From Oscillospiraceae bacterium (GTDB lineage Bacteria > Bacillota > Clostridia > Oscillospirales > UBA929): DNA of 9,292 nucleotides. Position 1 is the stretch's first letter, and every line of letters begins with the position of its first letter. A program made the translations under genes and the position numbers. The notes below the pieces were generated by a model, which was not told where the DNA came from, did no database searches, and worked only from the letters and a program-made list of their open reading frames with translations. The stretch spans positions 1-9,292 of the forward strand of contig WRCJ01000060.1 in assembly GCA_009784085.1 (NCBI GenBank). Direction: 5' to 3'. Below are positions 6,485 through 9,292 of the stretch, one piece after another.

Positions 6485-6500
6485 TCTAGTCTCAATCTAT

Positions 6501-6538
6501 ACCATGATACCATGATGCCATGATTACCATGATTCCAT
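6501..6538 (+). repeat. Octamer tandem repeat in the gap before the ferredoxin gene
   Basis: ACCATGAT occurs at 6501-6508, 6509-6516 and 6526-6533, with the variant GCCATGAT at 6517-6524 and a partial TCCAT at 6534-6538. It occupies most of the 85-nt gap between the ATPase stop and the ferredoxin start. I see no convincing promoter or terminator in this gap. Confidence 0.85.
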
Positions 6539-6569
6539 TTTCCGCATTGGCGAAGGAGGGCACCCCCCC

Positions 6570-6782
6570 ATGTCCAAAGTGACATTCGACGCCGACCGTT
6601 GCAAGGGCTGTTTGCTATGCCAGGCCGCCTGCCCCAAAAAGATCATCTCGCAAGACGGCGATACGTTCAACGCGCTCGGTTTTCACCCCGCCACCATCAC
6701 CGACAGCGCCGCCTGTATCGCCTGCGCCTTTTGCGCGCTCATGTGTCCCGATTGTGTTATCACCGTGGAAAGGGGCGAATAA
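6570..6782 (+). CDS. 2x[4Fe-4S] ferredoxin subunit (delta) of a 2-oxoacid:ferredoxin oxidoreductase
   Basis: A 70-residue bacterial-type ferredoxin with two full C-x2-C-x2-C-x3-C-P motifs, at C11, C14, C17, C21 and at C49, C52, C55, C59, so two [4Fe-4S] clusters. Four-subunit 2-oxoacid oxidoreductases carry such a delta subunit to pass electrons from the thiamine radical intermediate to external ferredoxin. The order ferredoxin, alpha, beta, gamma is the common one for this complex. AAGGAGGG (6553-6560) lies 9 nt before the ATG, the strongest ribosome binding site in this block with that of the beta subunit. The stop lies inside a 12-bp tandem duplication that also holds the start of the alpha gene. 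Confidence 0.92.
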   Translation: MSKVTFDADRCKGCLLCQAACPKKIISQDGDTFNALGFHPATITDSAACIACAFCALMCPDCVITVERGE

Positions 6783-6797
6783 AGTGGCGAATAAAGT
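6774..6797 (+). repeat. Perfect 12-bp tandem duplication across the ferredoxin stop and alpha-subunit start
   Basis: GGCGAATAAAGT occurs at 6774-6785 and again at 6786-6797 with no mismatch. The first copy holds the ferredoxin stop (TAA 6780-6782) and the preferred GTG start at 6784. The second copy repeats a TAA and a GTG (6796), both read through or used differently in the alpha frame. Confidence 0.95.
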
Positions 6798-7863
6798 GGA
6801 AAAGGTCCTCATGAAAGGCAACGAAGCCGTCGCCGAGGCGGCCATACGGGCCGGGTGCCGACATTTCTTCGGCTATCCCATCACGCCCCAGACCGAAGTG
6901 GCGGCCTATATGTCCCGTCGCATGCCCAAGGAAGGCGGGCTGTACCTGCAAGCCGAAAGCGAAATCGGCGCGATCAACATGGTGATGGGGGCGTCGGCGG
7001 CCGGCGCGCGGGCGATGACGTCCAGCTCCAGCCCCGGTATCGCGCTCAAGAGCGAGGGGCTGTCCTATATGGCCGGTTGCGACTTGCCGGGCGTGCTGGT
7101 TAATATCCAGCGCGGCGGCCCCGGTTTGGGCGGCATACAGCCCTCCCAAGCCGACTATTTTCAAACCACAAAAGGCGTGGGGCATGGCGATTTCCATATC
7201 ATCGCGCTGGCGCCCAACACGATCCAGGAGATGGTGGACTTGACCGTGCTCGCGTTCGATTTGGCCGACCGCTACCGCGTGGTGTCCATGGTCTTGGCCG
7301 ATGGCATCCTGGGCCAGATGATGGAGCCGGTCGTCTTGCCCGAGTACGCCCCCGACGCGCAGGACGTTTCCAAAGGCTGGGCGGTGGGCGGAACCGGCGG
7401 GAAGCGGAAGCGCAACATCATCAATTCGCTGTATCTCGACCCGGAGGAACTGGAAACGATGAATTTCCAGCGTTACGAGCGGTACGCGCAGATCGGGCGG
7501 GATGAACAGCGATGGGAATCCTATTTGCTGGACGACGCCGATATCGTCGTCGCGGCCTATGGCGCCTCGGCCCGCGTGGCCAAGAACGCCATCTTGGAAG
7601 CCCGGGCGCAGGGGATCAAGGCGGGCCTGTTGCGCCCCATTACGCTGTGGCCTTTCCCCAAGACCGCCTTCGCGGCGGCGGCCGACAAGGCCCGCGCCTT
7701 TGTCACGGCGGAGATGAGCATGGGGCAGATGATAGAAGACGTGGAGCTGGCCATCCGTTGCCGGCGCCCCGTGTACCTCAGCAACCGCGTCGGCGGCATG
7801 GTACCCACGCCGACGGATATCTTATCGGTGATACAGAAGGCCAACGCGGGCCACGACCAATGA
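6784..7863 (+). CDS. vorB: 2-oxoacid:ferredoxin oxidoreductase alpha subunit, VorB type
   Basis: Pyruvate:ferredoxin oxidoreductase-family alpha subunit, 359 residues, near the family's usual 350. F-F-G-Y-P-I-T-P-Q-T-E is at 28-38, S-S-S-S-P-G-I-A-L-K at 80-89, and R-G-G-P-G-L-G-G-I-Q-P-S-Q-A-D at 110-124. A C-terminal domain II begins around D-D-A-D-I-V-V-A-A-Y-G. With beta it binds TPP and oxidises a 2-oxoacid to acyl-CoA and CO2. R-G-G-P-G-L-G-G resembles proteins annotated as 3-methyl-2-oxobutanoate dehydrogenase VorB more than KorA, but substrate cannot be settled from sequence. Start: GTG 6784 has AGGGG (6771-6775) 8 nt upstream. GTG 6796 and ATG 6811 (GGAAAAGG at 6798-6805) are alternatives that remove 4 or 9 residues. 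It begins 1 nt after the ferredoxin stop. Confidence 0.9.
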   Translation: MANKVEKVLMKGNEAVAEAAIRAGCRHFFGYPITPQTEVAAYMSRRMPKEGGLYLQAESEIGAINMVMGASAAGARAMTSSSSPGIALKSEGLSYMAGCDLPGVLVNIQRGGPGLGGIQPSQADYFQTTKGVGHGDFHIIALAPNTIQEMVDLTVLAFDLADRYRVVSMVLADGILGQMMEPVVLPEYAPDAQDVSKGWAVGGTGGKRKRNIINSLYLDPEELETMNFQRYERYAQIGRDEQRWESYLLDDADIVVAAYGASARVAKNAILEARAQGIKAGLLRPITLWPFPKTAFAAAADKARAFVTAEMSMGQMIEDVELAIRCRRPVYLSNRVGGMVPTPTDILSVIQKANAGHDQ

Positions 7864-7905
7864 GGGGCCGATGAAAGCCAACAAAGCCAATGGAGGTGAC
7901 AATCC

Positions 7906-8649
7906 ATGAAAACTGTTTTTGCGAAGACCCCGATGCTGACCGACAACGTCATGCACTATTGCCCGGGATGCACCCATGGCATCATCCACCGGCTGGTGGG
8001 CGAGGCCATCGTGGAGCTGGGCGCCGCCGAGAGGGCCGTGGGCGTGGCGCCGGTGGGTTGCGCGGTGCTGGCGTACAATTACTTCAATTGCGACATGGTG
8101 CAGGCGTCCCATGGCCGCGCCCCCGCCGTGGCGACCGGCATCAAGCGCGTCAGGCCCGACGCCGCGGTGTTCACCTACCAGGGCGACGGGGACTTGGCCG
8201 CCATCGGCACCGCCGAAACCATCCACGCCGCCGCCAGGGGCGAGAATATCACGGTGATCTTTGTCAACAATGCCATCTATGGGATGACCGGCGGCCAGAT
8301 GGCCCCCACCACGATGCCGGGCCAGGTCACGCAGACATCCCCCTATGGCCGGGACGCGTCGGTGGCCGGGATGCCCCTCAAGGTGTGCGAGATGCTGGCG
8401 ACCCTCGACGGCGCGGCCTATATCGAGCGGGTGTCCGTGGATAGCGTCAAGAATATCCGCGCCGCGAAAAAGGCCATCCTGCGCGCGTTTTCCTGCCAGA
8501 TCGCGGGGGCGGGCTTTTCCATGGTCGAGGTGCTGTCCACCTGCCCCACCAACTGGGGCCTGGATCCTGTCGGGTCTTTGGGCTGGTTGCGGGACAACAT
8601 GATCCCGTACTACCCCTTGGGCATCTATAAAAACAGTCAAGGCGATTAA
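7906..8649 (+). CDS. 2-oxoacid:ferredoxin oxidoreductase beta subunit (TPP-binding)
   Basis: The thiamine-diphosphate subunit of the complex, 247 residues, normal for the family. Y-C-P-G-C-T-H is at 18-24, A-P-V-G-C at 48-52, and S-H-G-R-A at 68-72. The TPP/Mg motif runs from G-D-G-D (93-96) to N-N (121-122) with typical spacing, and I-Y-G-M-T-G-G-Q-M follows. It carries no cluster-binding ferredoxin domain of its own; electrons leave through the separate ferredoxin subunit. GGAGGTGA (7892-7899) lies 6 nt before the ATG, a near-ideal Shine-Dalgarno. A 42-nt gap separates it from the alpha stop and contains a 9-bp tandem repeat and a 12-codon open frame whose TGA overlaps this ATG. Confidence 0.93.
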   Translation: MKTVFAKTPMLTDNVMHYCPGCTHGIIHRLVGEAIVELGAAERAVGVAPVGCAVLAYNYFNCDMVQASHGRAPAVATGIKRVRPDAAVFTYQGDGDLAAIGTAETIHAAARGENITVIFVNNAIYGMTGGQMAPTTMPGQVTQTSPYGRDASVAGMPLKVCEMLATLDGAAYIERVSVDSVKNIRAAKKAILRAFSCQIAGAGFSMVEVLSTCPTNWGLDPVGSLGWLRDNMIPYYPLGIYKNSQGD

Positions 8650-8696
8650 AAGCGATTAATAGTACCTTGGGATATGAGTACCTGAGTACCTTGGGA
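8642..8696 (+). repeat. Short direct repeats at the beta stop and in the beta-gamma gap
   Basis: GCGATTAA occurs at 8642-8649 and 8652-8659 (10-bp period); the first copy contains the beta stop codon and the second repeats it. AGTACCTTGGGA follows at 8661-8672 and 8685-8696, with AGTACCT also at 8677-8683. Together they fill most of the 66-nt gap. No promoter or hairpin is evident. Confidence 0.85.
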
Positions 8697-8715
8697 CGGG
8701 GGTTGCGACTTTACT

Positions 8716-9261
8716 ATGAATACCAATATTCTGATTGCCGGGTTTGGCGGGCAGGGCATCCTGTTTGCCGGTAGGCTGTTGGTCTATGCCGGGATGCTAT
8801 CCGATCAGGAGATCTCCTGGCTTCCCTCCTACGGCCCCGAAATGCGCGGGGGCACGGCCAATTGTAGCGTGATTATGGGGGACAGCCCCGTGGGTTCGCC
8901 CGTTGTGGACAAGCCGGACGTGCTGATCGCCATGAACTTGCCCTCGCTGGACAAGTTCGAGCCTGCGGTCGTCCCGGGCGGCCATATGTTCATCGACAGC
9001 GCCCTGATTGCCCGGCCTGCGGCCCGCGACGACGTGGTCTGCCATTATGTGCCGGCCACGCGCATCGCCGACGAAAACGGCGTGCCGGGCCTGGCCAATA
9101 TGGTCATGTTGGGTAGCGTCGTCGCCGTGCTTGGCTTTGTCCCGGAGGGCGTCCTGTCCCAAGCCATGAAAAAAGTGATTCCCGAGCGGAAAATTGAAAT
9201 GTTTGGTAGGAATATGAAGGCGTTGACCATTGGATTGCATGGGGACTACGAGGGGGGCTGA
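8716..9261 (+). CDS. 2-oxoacid:ferredoxin oxidoreductase gamma subunit
   Basis: Gamma (POR domain III-like) subunit, 181 residues, the family's usual size. The N-terminal G-F-G-G-Q-G-I is at 9-15, and P-S-Y-G-P-E-M-R-G-G-T-A-N at 37-49, both strongly conserved; L-A-N-M-V-M-L-G-S further on is typical. It completes the delta-alpha-beta-gamma set. The Shine-Dalgarno is weak (GGGGG at 8698-8702, 13 nt away), so gamma may be made at a lower rate or depend on readthrough from beta, unless an unrecognised site is used. Whether the complex prefers branched-chain 2-oxoacids, 2-oxoglutarate or another substrate is open. Confidence 0.92.
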   Translation: MNTNILIAGFGGQGILFAGRLLVYAGMLSDQEISWLPSYGPEMRGGTANCSVIMGDSPVGSPVVDKPDVLIAMNLPSLDKFEPAVVPGGHMFIDSALIARPAARDDVVCHYVPATRIADENGVPGLANMVMLGSVVAVLGFVPEGVLSQAMKKVIPERKIEMFGRNMKALTIGLHGDYEGG

Positions 9262-9266
9262 CATCC

Positions 9267-9292
9267 ATGTATGGGCATCATCACCATGGGCA
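9267..9292 (+). CDS. Possible start of a further gene with a His-rich N-terminus, cut by the window end
   Basis: After the gamma stop, AGGGGGG (9251-9257) lies 9 nt before an ATG at 9267. The frame then reads Met-Tyr-Gly, four His and Gly before the window ends. A run of His at the N-terminus suggests metal binding if real. An alternative ATG at 9271 in another frame would read Met-Gly-Ile-Ile-Thr-Met-Gly, with a less favourable 13-nt spacing. Only about eight codons are visible, so no family can be assigned. Confidence 0.35.

Noticed and set aside
6485..6569. Separate promoter for the ferredoxin-vor operon
   Set aside because: The gap is mostly octamer repeat; no -35/-10 pair with proper spacing is convincing.

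Overview
The window looks like chromosomal DNA from a GC-rich anaerobic member of the Firmicutes, probably Clostridia or a relative. This rests on four things: a DUF4364 regulator (a family I know from Clostridia-type genomes), formate-tetrahydrofolate ligase, a four-subunit ferredoxin-dependent 2-oxoacid oxidoreductase, and sigma-A-like promoters (TATAAT boxes, extended TGn -10) in AT-rich gaps between GC-rich genes. No rRNA, tRNA, transposase, CRISPR array or phage gene is visible.

Left block (about 1-5023, plus strand). A promoter region and a roughly 120-nt leader precede lgt, folD, fhs and an archaeal-type phosphoglycerate mutase. The genes overlap or abut (ATGA overlap, 0 nt, 1 nt), so this is one tightly coupled operon. 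It joins lipoprotein maturation (Lgt) with the folate one-carbon branch (Fhs makes 10-formyl-THF from formate; FolD interconverts 10-formyl-, methenyl- and methylene-THF) and a lower-glycolysis enzyme. Lgt carries an unusual 89-residue Ala/Asp/Glu/Lys-rich cytoplasmic tail. The mutase has Thr where the family normally has its catalytic Ser.

Middle block (about 5024-6569). A minus-strand DUF4364 winged-helix protein converges on the first operon and diverges from a MinD/ParA-like P-loop ATPase. Both divergent promoters are readable, and a 19-bp near-palindrome covers one -35 box and touches the other, as expected for an operator. The predicted transcription start of the ATPase falls on or one base before its first ATG, so the mRNA may be leaderless. 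Its first codons then run into eleven hexamers encoding Thr-Ala/Met-Ala repeats.

Right block (about 6570-9261, plus strand). A 2x[4Fe-4S] ferredoxin subunit is followed by the alpha, beta (TPP) and gamma subunits of a VorB-type 2-oxoacid:ferredoxin oxidoreductase. It probably oxidises a branched-chain or related 2-oxoacid to its acyl-CoA and passes electrons to ferredoxin. The window ends eight codons into a possible gene with a His-rich N-terminus.

A recurring oddity is the number of short tandem duplications (8-24 bp units) in gaps, at gene ends and in protein tails, which suggests frequent local slippage in this genome. Most genes are well-known families. The parts most worth checking are the divergent control region, the leaderless repeat-bearing ATPase start, the Lgt tail and the mutase substitution.
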